Shown: positions 26,572 through 40,134 of the stretch, piece by piece
Numbering within the stretch: the stretch's first letter is position 1
Layout of the letters: each line of letters begins with the position of its first letter
Assembly (NCBI RefSeq): GCF_004193775.1
Contig: NW_021143952.1
Coordinates: 1 to 64,000 of the forward strand
Direction: 5' to 3'
DNA: 64,000 nucleotides
Source: Glycine soja
Lineage: Eukaryota; Streptophyta; Magnoliopsida; Fabales; Fabaceae
Position numbers and translations under genes: made by a program
The notes under the pieces: generated by a model
The model's database searches: none
Seen by the model: the letters and a program-made list of their open reading frames with translations, nothing else
Told to the model about the DNA's origin: nothing

Positions 26572-27228
26572 AAATTAAACAACGGAAGCTCTCGAGAAAT
26601 TCAAATGGTCATAACTTTCCACACGGAGGTCCGATTCAGGTGCATCATATATCGAGACGCTCGAAAGTGAACAACGGAAGCTCCCGAGAAATTCAAATTG
26701 TCATAACTTTTCACTCGGATGTCTGATTCAGGCACATCACATATGGAGACGCCAGAAATTGAACCACGGAAGATCTCGAGAAATTCAAATGGTCATAACT
26801 TTTCACACGGAAATCCGATTCAAGCACATGACATATGGAGACGCCCGAAATTGAACCACGGAAGATCTCGATAAATTCAAATGGTCATAACGTTTCACTC
26901 GGATGTCCGATTCAGGCGCATCATATATCGAGACGCTCGAAATTGAACAACGAAAGCTCTCGAGAAATTAAAATTGTCATAACTTTTCACTCGGATGTCC
27001 GATTCAAGCACATTACATATGGAGACGCCCGAAATTGAACCACGGAAGATCTCAAGAAATTCAAATGGTCATAACTTTTCACACGGAGGTCCAATTCAGG
27101 CGCATCATATATTGAGACGCTCGAAATTGAACAACGAAAGATCTCGAGAAATTGAAATTGTCATAACTTTTCACTCGGATGTACGATTCAGGCACATTAG
27201 ATATCGAGACGCTCGAAATTAAACAACA
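25205..27228. repeat. 2024 bp (22-unit) tandem duplication, copy 1
   Basis: Contains copy 2 of the 1380 bp repeat plus about 650 bp of extra units (GGTCATAACTTTCCACACGG, CAAGCACATGACATATGG, AAGCACATTACATATGG). It recurs at 27229-29252 at a constant 2024 bp offset. I noticed almost no differences, so this is among the most recent duplications in the window. Confidence 0.88.
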
Positions 27229-29252
27229 GAAGCTCTCGAGAAATTCAAATGGTCATAACTTTTCTCACGGAGGTCCAATTCAGGCACAGCACATATGGAG
27301 ACACTCAAAATTGAAAAACAGAAGATCTCGAGAAATTGAAATTGTCATAACTTTTCACTCGGATGTACGATTCAGGCACATCAGATATCGAGACGCTCGA
27401 AATTAAACATCGGAAACTCTCGAGAAATTCAAATGGTCATAACTTTTCACACGGAGGTCCGATTGAGGAACATCACATATGGAGACGCCCGAAATTGAAC
27501 CACGGAAGATCTCGAGAAATTGAAATGCTCATAACTTTTCACTCGGATGTCCCATTCAGGCACATAATATATCGAGACGCTCAAAATTGAACAACGGAAG
27601 CTCTCGAGAAATTTAAATGATCATAAATTTTCACTCGGATGTCCGATTCAGGCGCATCATATATCGAGACGCTCGAAATTGAGCAACGGAAGCTCTCGAG
27701 AAATTAAAATTGTCATAACTTTTCACTCGGATGTTCGATTCAGGCACATCAGATATCGAGACGCTCAAAATCAAACAACGGAACCTCTCGAGAAATTCAA
27801 ATGGTCATAACTTTTCACACGGAGGTCTGATTCGAGCACATCACATAAGGAGACGCCAGAAATTGAACCACGGAAGATCTCGAGAAATTCAAATGGTCAT
27901 AACTTTTCACTCGGATGTCCGATTCAGCCGCATAATATAGCGAGACGCTTGAAATTGAACAACGGTATCTCTCGAGAAATTTAAATGATCGTAAATTTTC
28001 ACTCGGATGTCCGATTCAGGCGCATCATATATCGAGAAGCTCGAAATTGAACAACGAAACCTCTCGAGAAATTCAAATGGTCATAACTTTTCACACGAAG
28101 GTCCGATTCAGGCACATCACATATGGAGACAATCAAAATTGAACAACGGAAGATCTCGAGAAATTCAAATGGTCATAAGTTTTCACACGTAGGTCCGATT
28201 CAGGCACATCAGATATCGAGACGCTCGAAATTAAACAACGGAAGCTCTCGAGAAGTTAAAATGGTCATAACTTTTCACATGGAGGTCTGATTCAGGTGCA
28301 TCATATATCGAGACGCTCGAAAGTGAACAACGGAAGCTCCCGAGAAATTCAAATGGTCATAAATTTTCACACGGAGGTCCGATTCAGGCGCATCATATAT
28401 CGAGACGCTAGAAATTGAACAACGAAAGCTCTCGAGAAATTAAAATTTTCATAACTTTTCACTCGGATGTCCGATTCAAGCACATTGCATATGGAGACGC
28501 CCGAAATTGAACCACGGAAGATCTCGAGAAATTCAGATGGTCATAACTTTTCACACGGATGTCCGATTCAGGCACATCAGATATCGAGACGCTCGAAATT
28601 AAACAACGGAAGCTCTCGAGAAATTCAAATGGTCATAACTTTCCACACGGAGGTCCGATTCAGGTGCATCATATATCGAGACGCTCGAAAGTGAACAACG
28701 GAAGCTCCCGAGAAATTCAAATTGTCATAACTTTTCACTCGGATGTCTGATTCAGGCACATCACATATGGAGACGCCAGAAATTGAACCACGGAAGATCT
28801 CGAGAAATTCAAATGGTCATAACTTTTCACACGGAAATCCGATTCAAGCACATGACATATGGAGACGCCCGAAATTGAACCACGGAAGATCTCGATAAAT
28901 TCAAATGGTCATAACGTTTCACTCGGATGTCCGATTCAGGCGCATCATATATCGAGACGCTCGAAATTGAACAACGAAAGCTCTCGAGAAATTAAAATTG
29001 TCATAACTTTTCACTCGGATGTCCGATTCAAGCACATTACATATGGAGACGCCCGAAATTGAACCACGGAAGATCTCAAGAAATTCAAATGGTCATAACT
29101 TTTCACACGGAGGTCCAATTCAGGCGCATCATATATTGAGACGCTCGAAATTGAACAACGAAAGATCTCGAGAAATTGAAATTGTCATAACTTTTCACTC
29201 GGATGTACGATTCAGGCACATTAGATATCGAGACGCTCGAAATTAAACAACA
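27229..29252. repeat. 2024 bp tandem duplication, copy 2
   Basis: Abuts copy 1 and ends near 29288, where TTTTCTCACGG of copy 1 is replaced by TTTTCACACGG. The whole block 23812-29252 is thus three overlapping copies made in two steps: first 1380, then 2024. Confidence 0.88.
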
Positions 29253-30319
29253 GAAGCTCTCGAGAAATTCAAATGGTCATAACTTTTCACACGGAGGTCC
29301 GATTCAGGTGCATCATATATCGAGACGCTCGAAATTCAACAACGGAAGCTCTCGAGAAATTCAAATGGTCATTACTTTTCACTCAGATGTCCGATTCAGG
29401 CGCATAATATATCGAGACGCTCGACATTGAACTACGGAAGCTCTCGAGAAATTTTAATGATTATAAATTTTCACTCGGATGTCCAATTCAGGCACATCAG
29501 ATATCGAGACGCTCGGAATTAAACAACGGAACCTCTCGATAAATTCAAATGGTCATAACTTTTCACACGGAAATCCGATTCAAGCACACCACATATGGAG
29601 ACGCCCAAAATTGAACCACGAAAGATCTCGAGAAATTCAAATGGTCATAACTTTTCATACGGAAATCCGATTCAAGCACATGACATATGGAGACGCCTGA
29701 AATTGAACCACAGAAGATCTCGAGAAATTCAAATGGTCATAAGTTATCAAAAGGAGGTCCAATTCAGGAACATCACATATCGAGACGCTCGAAATTGAAC
29801 AACGGAAGCTCTTGAGAAATTGAAATTGTCACAACTTTTCACTCGGATGTCATATTAAGGAACATCATATATCGAGATGCTCAAAATTAAACAACGGAAG
29901 CTCTCGACAAATTCAAATGGTCATAACTTTTCTCACGGAGGTCCAATTCAGGCACATCACATATGGAGACACTCAAAATTGAACAACGGAAGATCTCGAG
30001 AAATTGAAATTGTCATAACTTTTCACTCGGATGTACGATTCAGGCACATCAGATATCGAGACGCTCGAAATTAAACATCGGAAGCTCTCAAGAAATTCAA
30101 ATGGTCATAACTTTTCACACGGAGGTCCGATTGAGGCAAATCACATATGGAGACGCCCGAAATTGAACCACGGAAGATCTCGAGAAATTGAAATGCTCAT
30201 AACTTTTCACTCGGATGTCCCATTCAGGCGCATAATATATCGAGACGCTCAAAATTGAACAACGGAAGCTCTCGAGAAATTTAAATGATCATAAATTTTC
30301 ACTCGGATGTCCGATTCAG
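29253..30319. repeat. Satellite stretch related to the left flank of the 1380/2024 bp block
   Basis: Units at about 29380-29640 match 22940-23200 at offset 6440 (shared CTCGACATTGAACTACGG and CTCTCGATAAATTC). About 29798-30319 matches 23726-24247 at offset 6072 (shared GATGTCATATT, AAACATCGGAA, GATGTCCCATTC). The change of offset means four units are missing here relative to the left flank. Identity is lower than in the adjacent duplications. Confidence 0.65.
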
Positions 30320-30871
30320 GCGCATCATATATCGAGACGCTCGAAATTGAACAACGGAAGCTCTCGAGAAATAAAAATTGTCATAACTGTTCACTCGGAT
30401 GTCCGATTCAGGCATATCAGATATCGAGACGCTCGAAATCAAACAACGGAACCTCTCGAGAAATTCAAATGGTCATAACTTTTCACACGGACGTCTGATT
30501 AGAGCACATCACATATGGAGACGCCCGAAATTGAACCACGGAAGATCTTGAGAAATTTAAATGGTCATAACTTTTCACTCGGATGTTCGATTCAGGCGCA
30601 TAATATATCGAGACGCTAGAAATTGAACAACAGAATCTCTCGAGAAATTTAAATGATCATAAATTTTCACTCGGATGTCCGATTCAGGCGCATCATATAT
30701 CGAGAAGCTCGAAATTGAACAACGAAATCTCTCCTTAAATTCAAATGGTCATAACTTTTCACACGAAGGTCCGATTCAGGCACATCACTTATGGAGACAA
30801 TCAAAATTGAACAACGGAAGATCTCGAGAAATTCAAATGGTCATAACTTTTCACACGGAGGTCCAATTCAG
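30320..30871. repeat. 552 bp (six-unit) tandem duplication, copy 1
   Basis: Shared with 30872-31412: GAAATAAAAATTGTCATAAC, TGTTCACTCGGATG, CACGGACGTCTGATTAGAGC, ATCGAGAAGCTCG, ATCTCTCCTTAAATTC and CATCACTTA(T/C)GGAG. The CTCTCCTTAAATTC form, which destroys the CTCGAG palindrome, occurs only in this pair as far as I saw. Confidence 0.83.
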
Positions 30872-31412
30872 GCGCATCATATATCGAGACGCTCGAAATT
30901 GAACAACGGAAGCTCTCGAGAAATAAAAATTGTCATAACTGTTCACTCGGATGTCCGATTCAGGCATATCAGATATCGAGACGCTCGAAATCAAACAACG
31001 GAACCTCTCGAGAAATTCAAATGGTCATAACTTTTCACACGGACGTCTGATTAGAGCACATCACATATGGAGACGCCCGAAATTGAACCATGGAAGATCT
31101 CGAGAAATTTAAATGGTCATAACTTTTCACTCGGATGTTCGATTCAGGCGCATAATATATCGAGACGCTAGAAATTGAACAACGGAATCTCTCGAGAAAT
31201 TTAAATGATCATAAATTTTCACTCGCATGTCCGATTCAGGCGCATCATATATCGAGAAGCTCGAAATTGAACAACGAAATCTCTCCTTAAATTCAAATGG
31301 TCATAACTTTTCACACGAAGGTCCGATTCAGGCACATCACTTACGGAGACAATCAAAATTGAACAACGGAAGATCTCGAGAAATTCAAATGGTCATAACT
31401 TTTCACACGGAG
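30872..31412. repeat. 552 bp tandem duplication, copy 2
   Basis: Partner of 30320-30871 at offset 552. It departs at about 31412, where TCAGATATCG replaces TCATATATCG. The ATCGAGAAGCTCG marker also links both copies to units at 24633, 26013 and 28037. Confidence 0.8.
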
Positions 31413-32739
31413 GTCCGATTCAGGCACATCAGATATCGAGACGCTCGAAATTAAACAACGGAAGCTCTCGAGAAATTCAAATGGTCATAAGTTTTCACAC
31501 GGAGGTTCGATTCAGGTGCATCAAATATGGAGACGCTCGAAAGTGAACAACGGAAGCTCCCGAGAAATTCAAATTGTCATAAATTTTCACTCGGATTTCC
31601 GATTCAGGCACATCACATATGGAGACTCCCGTAATTGAACCACGGAAGATCTCGAGAAGTTCAAATAGTCATAAATTTTCACACGGAGGTCCGATTCAGG
31701 CGCATCATATATCGAGACGTTCGAAATTGAACCACGGAAGCTCTTGAGAAATTAAAATGATTATAAATTTTCACTCGGATGTCCGATTCAGGCGCATCAT
31801 ATCTTGAGACGCTCGAAATTAAACAACGGAAGCTCTCGAAAATTCAAATGGTCATAAGTTTTCACACGGAGGTTCAATTCAGGTGCATCATATATCGAGA
31901 CGCTCGAAAGTGAACAACGGAAGCTCCCGAGAAATTAAAATTTAATAACTTTTCACTCGGATGTCCGATTCATGCACATTACATATGGAGACGCCCGAAA
32001 TTGAACCACGAAAGATCTCGAGAAATTCAAATGGTCATAACTTTTCACATGGAGGTCTAATTCAGGCGCATCATATATTGAGACGCTCGAAATTGAACAA
32101 CGGAAGATCTCAAGAAATTGAAATTGTCGTAACTTTTCACTCGGATGTACGATTCAGGCGCATCATATATCGAGACGCTAGAAATTGAACAACGTAAGCT
32201 CTCGAGAAATTCAAATGGTCATTACTTTTCACACGGAGGCCCGATTCAGGTGCATCATATATCGAGACGCTCGAAAGTGAACAACGGAAGCTCCCGAGAA
32301 ATTCAAATTGTCATAACTTTTCACTCGGATGTCCGATTCAAGCACATCACATATAGAGACGCCCGAAATTGAACCACGGAAGATCTCGAGAAATTCAAAT
32401 GGTCATAACTTTTCACACGGAGGTCCGATTCAGGCGCATCATATATCGAGATGTTCGAAATTGAACCATGGAAGCTCTTGAGAAATTAAAATGATTATAA
32501 ATTTTCACTCGGATGTCCGATTCAGGCGCATCATATCTTGAGATGCTCGAAATTTAACAACGGAAGCTCTCGAGATATTCAAATGGTCATAAGTTATCAA
32601 ACAGAGGTCTGATTCAGGAACACCACACATCGAGACGCTCAAAATTGAACAATGGAAGCTCTCGAGAAATTCAAATGGTCATAAGTTATCACACGGAGTT
32701 CCGATTCAGGAACATCACATATCGAGACGCTCGAAATTG

Positions 32740-32790
32740 AACAACGGAAGCTCTCGAGAAATTGAAAACTTTTCACTCGGATGTCCGATT
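32740..32790. repeat. Satellite unit with 8 bp deletion (loss of TGGTCATA)
   Basis: Reads GAAATTGAAAACTTTTCACT where the usual form is GAAATTGAAATGGTCATAAC followed by TTTTCAC. Exactly 8 bp are missing, giving an 84 bp unit. Confidence 0.8.
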
Positions 32791-33379
32791 CAGGCGCATC
32801 ATATATCGAGACGCTCAAAATTGAACAATGGAAGCTCTCGAGAAATTAAAATTGTCATAACTTTTCACACGGATGTTCGATTCAGGCATATCACATATTG
32901 AGATGCTCGAAATTGAACAACGTAAGCTCTCGAGAAATTCAAATGGTCATAAGTTATCACAAGGAGGTCCGATTTCGGAACATCACATATCGAGACGCTC
33001 GAAATTGAACAACGGAAGCTCTCGAGAAATTGAAATGGTCATAACCTTTCATTCGGATGTCCGATTCAGGCGCATCATATATCGAGACGCTCAAAATTGA
33101 ACAATGGAAGCTCTCGAGAAATTAAAATTGTCATAACTTTTCACTCGGATATCCGATTCAGGAACACCACATATCGAGACGCTCGAAATTGAACAACGGA
33201 AGCTCTCGAGAAATTGAAATGGTCATAACCTTTTACTCGGACGTTCGATTCAGGCGCATCATATATCGACACACTCAAAATTGAACAACGGAAGCTCTCG
33301 AGAAATTCAAATGGTCATAAGTTATCACACGGAGGTCCGATTCAGGGACATCACATATCGAGACGCTCGAAATTGAACA

Positions 33380-33425
33380 ACAGAAGCTCTCGAGAAATTG
33401 AAAACCTTTCACTCGGATGACCGAT
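33380..33425. repeat. Second satellite unit with the same 8 bp deletion
   Basis: Reads GAAATTGAAAACCTTTCACT. The same 8 bp are gone but the flank is the AACCTTTC class, not AACTTTTC. So either the deletion arose twice or one unit was later converted. It explains the 360 bp offset (four units minus 8) between the GATATCCG landmarks on either side. Confidence 0.8.
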
Positions 33426-36400
33426 TCAGGCGCATCATATATCAAGACGCTCAAAATTGAACAATGGAAGCTCTCGAGAAATTAAAATTGTCATAACTTT
33501 TCACTCGGATATCCGATTCAGGAACACCACATATCGAGACGCTCGAAATTGAACAACGGAAGCTCTTGAGAAATTGAAATTGTCATAACTTTTCACTCAG
33601 ATGTCTGATTCAAGCACATCATATATTGAGATGCTCGAAATTGAACAACGGAAGCTCTCGAGAAATTCAAATGGTCATAAGTTATCACACGGAGGTCCGA
33701 TTCAGGGACATCACATATCGAGACGCTCGAAATTGAACAACGGAAGCTCTCGAGAAATGGAAATGGTCATAACCTTTCACTCGGATGTCCGATTCAGGCG
33801 CATCATATATCGACACACTCAAAATTGAACAATGGAAGCTTTCGAGAAATTCAAATGGTCATAAGTTATCACACGGATGTCCAATTCAGGAACACCACAT
33901 ATCGAGACGCTCGAAATTGAACAACGGAAGCTCTCGAGAAATTGAAATGGTCATAACCTTTCATTCGGATGTCCGATTCAGGCGCATCATATATCGAGAC
34001 GCTCAAAGTTGAACAATGGAAGCTCTCGAGAAATTAAAATTGTCATAACTTTTCACTCGGATATCCGATTCAGGAACACCACATATCGAGACGCTCGAAA
34101 TTGAACAACGGAAGCTCTTGAGAAATTGAAATTGTCATAACTTTCCACTCGGATGTCTGATTCAGGCACATCATATATTTAGATGCTCGAAATTGAACAA
34201 CGGAAGCTCTCGAGAAATTGAAATGGTCATAGCCTTTCACTCGGATGTCCGATTCAGGCGCATCATATATCGAGACGCTTAAAATTGAACAATGGAAGCT
34301 CTCATGAAATTAAAATTGTCATAACTTTTCACTCGGATGTCCGATTCAGGCACATCAGATATCGAGACGCTCGAAATTGAACAACGGAAGCTCTCGAGAA
34401 ATTCAAATGGTCATAATTTATCAAACGGAGGTCCGATTCAGGAACATCACTTATCGAGACGCTCGAAATTGAACAACGAAAGCTCTCGAGAAATTGAAAT
34501 GGTCATAACCTTTCACTCGGATGTCCGATTCAGGGGCATAATATATCGAGACGCTAGAAATTGAACTACGGAAGCTCTCGAGAAATTTAAATGATTATAA
34601 ATTTTCCCTCGGATGTCCAATTCAGGCACATCAGATATCGAGACGCTCGAAATTGAAGAACAAAATCACTCGAGAAATTCAAATGGTCATAAATTATCAG
34701 ACGGAGGTCCGATTCAGGCGCATCATATATCGAGACACGCTCGAAATTGAACAATGGAAGCTCTCGACAATTTCAAATTGTCATAACTTTTCATTCGGAT
34801 GTCCGATTCAGGCACATCAGATATCGAGACGTTCGAAATTAAAAAACGGAACCTCTCGAGAAATTCAAATAGTTATAACTTTTCACACCAAGGTCCGATT
34901 CAAGCACATCACATATGGAAACGCCCGAAATTGAACCACGGAAGCTCTTGAGAAATTGAAGTTGTCATAACTTTTCACTCGGATGTCCGATTCAGGAACA
35001 TCATATATTGAGATGCACAAAATTGAACTATGGAAGCTCTCGAGAAATTCAAATGGTCATAACTTTTCACACGGAGGTCCGATTCAAGCACATCACATAT
35101 GGAGACGCCAGAAATTGAACAACGGAAGATCTCGAGAAATTCAAATGGTCATAACTTTTTACACGGAGGTCCGATTCAGGCGAATCATATATCGAGACGC
35201 TCGAAATTGAACAACGGAAGCTCTCGAGAAATTAAAATTGTCATAACTTTCCACTCGGATGTCCGATTCAAGCACATCACATATGGAGACGCCCGAAATT
35301 GAACCACGGAAGCTCTTGAGAAATTGAAGTTGTCATAACTTTTCACTCGGATGTCCGATTCAGGCACATCATATATTGAGATGCTCGAAATTGAACAATG
35401 GAAGCTCTCGAGAAATTCAAATGGTCATAAGTTATCACACGGAGGTCCGAATCAGGAACATCACATATCGAGACGCTCGAAATTGAACAACGGAAGCTCT
35501 CAAGAAATTGAAATGGTCATAACCTTTCACTCGGATGTCCGATTCAGGCGCATAATATATCGAGACGCTCGAAATTGAACAACGGAAGCTCTCGAGAAAT
35601 TGAAATGGTCATAACTTTTCACTCAGATGTCCGATTCAGGCGCATAATATATCGAGACGCTCGAAATTGAACTACGGAAGCTCTCGAGAAATTTAAATGA
35701 TTATAAATTTTCACTCGGATGTCCAATTCAGGCACATCAGATATCGAAACCCTCGAAATTAATCAACGGAACCTCTCGAGAAATTCAAATGGTCATAACT
35801 TTTCACACGAAAATCCGATTCAAGCACATCACACATGGAGACGCCCGAAATTGAACCACGAAAGATCTCGAGAAATTCAAATGGTCATAACTTTTCACTC
35901 GGATGTCCGATTCAGGCGCATAATATATCGAGACGCTCAAAATTGAACAACGGAAGCTCTCGAGAAATTTAAATGATCATAAATTTTCACTCAGTTGTCC
36001 AATTCAGGCGCATCATATATCGAGACGCTCGAAATTGAACAATGGAAGCTCTCGAGATATTGAAATTGTCATAACTTTTCACTCGAATGTCTGATTCAGG
36101 CACATCATACATTGAGATGCTCGACATTGAACAATGGAAGCTCTCGAGAAATTCAAATGGTCATAAGTTATCACACGGAGGTCCGATTCAGGAACAACAC
36201 ATATCGAGACACTCGAAATTGAACAACGGAAGCTCTCGAGAAATTTAAATGGTCATAACCTTTCACTCGGATGTCCGATTCAGGCGCATCATATATCGAG
36301 ACTCTCGAAATTGAACAATGGAAGCCCTCGAGAAATTAAAATTGTCATAACTTTTCACTCGGATGTCCGATTCAGGCATATCAGATATCGAGACGCTCGA

Positions 36401-37320
36401 AATTAAAAATCGGAACCTCTCGTGAAATTCAAATAGTTATAAATTTTTTCACGAAGGTCCGATTCAAGCACATCACATATGGAGACGCCCGAAATTGAAC
36501 CACGAAAGATCTCGAGAAATTCAAATGGTCATAACTTTTAACACGAAGGTCCAATTCAAGCACATAATATATCGAGACGCTCGAAATTGAACAACGAAAT
36601 CTCTCGAGAAATTCAAATGGTCATAAATTATCACACGGAGGTCCGATTCAGGCGCATCATATATCGAGACGCTTGAAATTGAACAACGAAAGCTCTCGAG
36701 AAATTTAAATGATCATAAATTTTCACTCGGATGTATGATTCAGGCGCATCATATATCGAGACACTCGAAATTGAACAACGAAATCTCTCGAAAAATTCAA
36801 ATGGTCATAACTTTTAACACGGAGGTCCGATTCAAGCGCATCACATATGGAGACGTTCGAAATTGAACCACGGAAGCTCTTGAGAAATTGAAATTGTGAT
36901 AACTTTTCACTCGGATGTCCGATTCAGGCACATCATATATTGAGATGCTCGAAATTGAACAACGGAAGCTCTCGAGAAATTCAAATGGTCATAAGTTATC
37001 ACACAGAGGTCCGATTCAGGAACACCACATATCGAGACGCTCAAAATTGAACAACGGAAGCTCTCGAGAAATTGAAATTGTCATAACCTTTTACTCAGAT
37101 TTCCGATTCAGGCGCATCATATATCGAGAAGCTCAAAATTGAACAATGGAAGCTCTCGAGAAATTCAAATAGTCATAAGTTATCACACGGAGGTCCGATT
37201 CAGGAACATCACATATCGAGACGCTCGAAATTGAACAACGGAAGCTCTCGAGAAATTGAAATGCTCATAACCTTTCACTTGGATGTCCGATTCAGGCGCA
37301 TCATATATTGAGACACTAAA

Positions 37321-38700
37321 AATTGAACAATGGAAGCTCTCGAGAAATTCAAATGGTCATAAGTTATCACACGGAAGTCCGATTCAGGAACATCACATAT
37401 TGAGACGCTCGAAATTGAACAACGGAAGCTCTTGAGAAATTGAAATGGTCATAACTTTTCACTCGGATGTCCGATTCAGGCGCATCATATATCGAGACGC
37501 TGAAAATTGAACAATGTAAGTTCTCGAGAAATTGAAATGGTCATAACTTATCACTCAGATGTCCGATTCAGGCGCATAATATATCGAGACGCTCGAAATT
37601 CAACTACGGAAGCTCTCTAGAAATTTAAATGATAATAAATTTTCACTCGGATGTCCAATTCAGGCACATCAGATATCGAGACGCTTGAAATTGAACAACG
37701 AAATCACTAGAGAAATTCAAATGGTCATAAATTATCATACGGAGGTCCGATTCAGGCGCATCATATATCGAGACGCTCGAAATTGAACAACGAAATCACT
37801 CGAGAAATTCAAATGGTCATAAATTATCATACGGATGTCCGATTCAGGCGCATCATATATCGAGACGCTCGAAATTGAACAATGGAAGCTCTAAACAATT
37901 TAAAATTGTCATAACTTTTCATTCGGATGTCCGATTCAGGCACATCAGATATCGAGACGCTCGAAATTAAAAAACGGAACCTCTCGAGAAATTCAAATGG
38001 TCATAACTTTTCACACGGAGGTCTGATTCAAGCACATCACATATGGAGACGCCCGAAATTGAACAACGGAAGATCTCGAGAAATTCAAATGGTCATAACT
38101 TTTCACACGGAGGTCCGATTCAGGTGCATCATATATCGAGACGCTCGAAATGAAAAAACGGAACCTCTCGAGAAATTCAAATAGTTATAACTTTTCACAC
38201 GAAGGTCCGATTCAAGCACATCACATATGGAGACGCCCGAAATGGAACCACGGAAGCTCTTGAGAAATTGAAGTTGTCATAACTTTTCACTCGGATGTCC
38301 GATTCAGGCGCATCATATATCGAGACGCTCGAAATTGAACAACGGAAGCTCTTGCGAAATTAAAATTGTCATAACTTTCGACTCGGATGTCCGATTCAAG
38401 CACATCACATATGGAGACGCCCGAAATTGAACAACGGAAGATCTAGAGAAATTCAAATGGTCATAACTTTTTACACGGAGGTCCGATTCAGGCGCATCAT
38501 ATATCGAGACGCTCAAAATTGAACAACGGAAGCTCTCGAGAAATTAAAATTGTCATAACTTTCCACTCGGATGTCCGATTCAATCACATCACATATGGAG
38601 ACGCCCGAAATTGAAACACGGAAGCTCTTGAGAAATTTAAGTTGTCATAACTTTTCACTCGGATGTCCGATTCAGGCACATCATATATTGAGATGCTCGA
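37321..38700. repeat. Second 1380 bp (15-unit) tandem duplication, copy 1
   Basis: Matches 38701-40080 at exactly 1380 bp. Landmarks are CACACGGAAGTCC, CTCTCTAGAAATTTAAATG with ATAATAAAT, ATCACTAGAGAAATTC, TATCATACGGA, AAATGAAAAAACGG and CTTTCGACTCGG. One visible difference is CTCTAAACAATTT at 37892 versus CTCTCGACAATTT at 39272. The content is unrelated to the 1380 bp repeat at 23.8 kb beyond being satellite. Confidence 0.87.
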
Positions 38701-40134
38701 AATTGAACAATGGAAGCTCTCGAGAAATTCAAATGGTCATAAGTTATCACACGGAAGTCCGATTCAGGAACATCACATATTGAGACGCTCGAAATTGAAC
38801 AACGGAAGCTCTTGAGAAATTGAAATGGTCATAACTTTTCACTCGGATGTCCGATTCAGGCGCATCATATATCGAGACGCTGAAAATTGAACAATGTAAG
38901 TTCTCGAGAAATTGAAATGGTCATAACTTATCACTCAGATGTCCGATTCAGGCGCATAATATATCGAGACGCTCGAAATTCAACTACGGAAGCTCTCTAG
39001 AAATTTAAATGATAATAAATTTTCACTCGGATGTCCAATTCAGGCACATCAGATATCGAGACGCTTGAAATTGAACAACGAAATCACTAGAGAAATTCAA
39101 ATGGTCATAAATTATCATACGGAGGTCCGATTCAGGCGCATCATATATCGAGACGCTCGAAATTGAACAACGAAATCACTCGAGAAATTCAAATGGTCAT
39201 AAATTATCATACGGATGTCCGATTCAGGCGCATCATATATCGAGACGCTCGAAATTGAACAATGGAAGCTCTCGACAATTTAAAATTGTCATAACTTTTC
39301 ATTCGGATGTCCGATTCAGGCACATCAGATATCGAGACGCTCGAAATTAAAAAACGGAACCTCTCGAGAAATTCAAATGGTCATAACTTTTCACACGGAG
39401 GTCTGATTCAAGCACATCACATATGGAGACGCCCGAAATTGAACAACGGAAGATCTCGAGAAATTCAAATGGTCATAACTTTTCACACGGAGGTCCGATT
39501 CAGGTGCATCATATATCGAGACGCTCGAAATGAAAAAACGGAACCTCTCGAGAAATTCAAATAGTTATAACTTTTCACACGAAGGTCCGATTCAAGCACA
39601 TCACATATGGAGACGCCCGAAATGGAACCACGGAAGCTCTTGAGAAATTGAAGTTGTCATAACTTTTCACTCGGATGTCCGATTCAGGCGCATCATATAT
39701 CGAGACGCTCGAAATTGAACAACGGAAGCTCTTGCGAAATTAAAATTGTCATAACTTTCGACTCGGATGTCCGATTCAAGCACATCACATATGGAGACGC
39801 CCGAAATTGAACAACGGAAGATCTAGAGAAATTCAAATGGTCATAACTTTTTACACGGAGGTCCGATTCAGGCGCATCATATATCGAGACGCTCAAAATT
39901 GAACAACGGAAGCTCTCGAGAAATTAAAATTGTCATAACTTTCCACTCGGATGTCCGATTCAATCACATCACATATGGAGACGCCCGAAATTGAAACACG
40001 GAAGCTCTTGAGAAATTTAAGTTGTCATAACTTTTCACTCGGATGTCCGATTCAGGCACATCATATATTGAGATGCTCGAAATTGAACAATGGAAGCTCT
40101 CGAGAAATTCAAATGGTCATAAGTTATCACACGG
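38701..40134. repeat. Second 1380 bp tandem duplication, copy 2
   Basis: Abuts copy 1. The match continues slightly past one period, to about 40134, where GGAGGTCC replaces GGAAGTCC. Confidence 0.87.

Larger units (their letters stand above)
31413..37320. repeat. Diverged satellite mixture, no clean HOR
   Basis: Satellite throughout. The character changes to alternating AAGTTATCACACGG and AACCTTTCACTCGG units. GATATCCGATTCAGGAACAC occurs at 33148, 33508 and 34060 (offsets 360 and 552). There are two units with an 8 bp loss (about 32766 and 33399) and one 2 bp insertion, GAGACACGCTCG at about 34733. The parts 35690-35900 and 36500-36990 are related to 40200-40960. No gene or foreign DNA is seen. 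Confidence 0.75.

Noticed and set aside
23812..29252. Transposon-driven duplication
   Set aside because: No terminal repeats, target-site duplications or foreign sequence occur at the junctions. Breakpoints fall inside homologous satellite units, as expected for unequal exchange.
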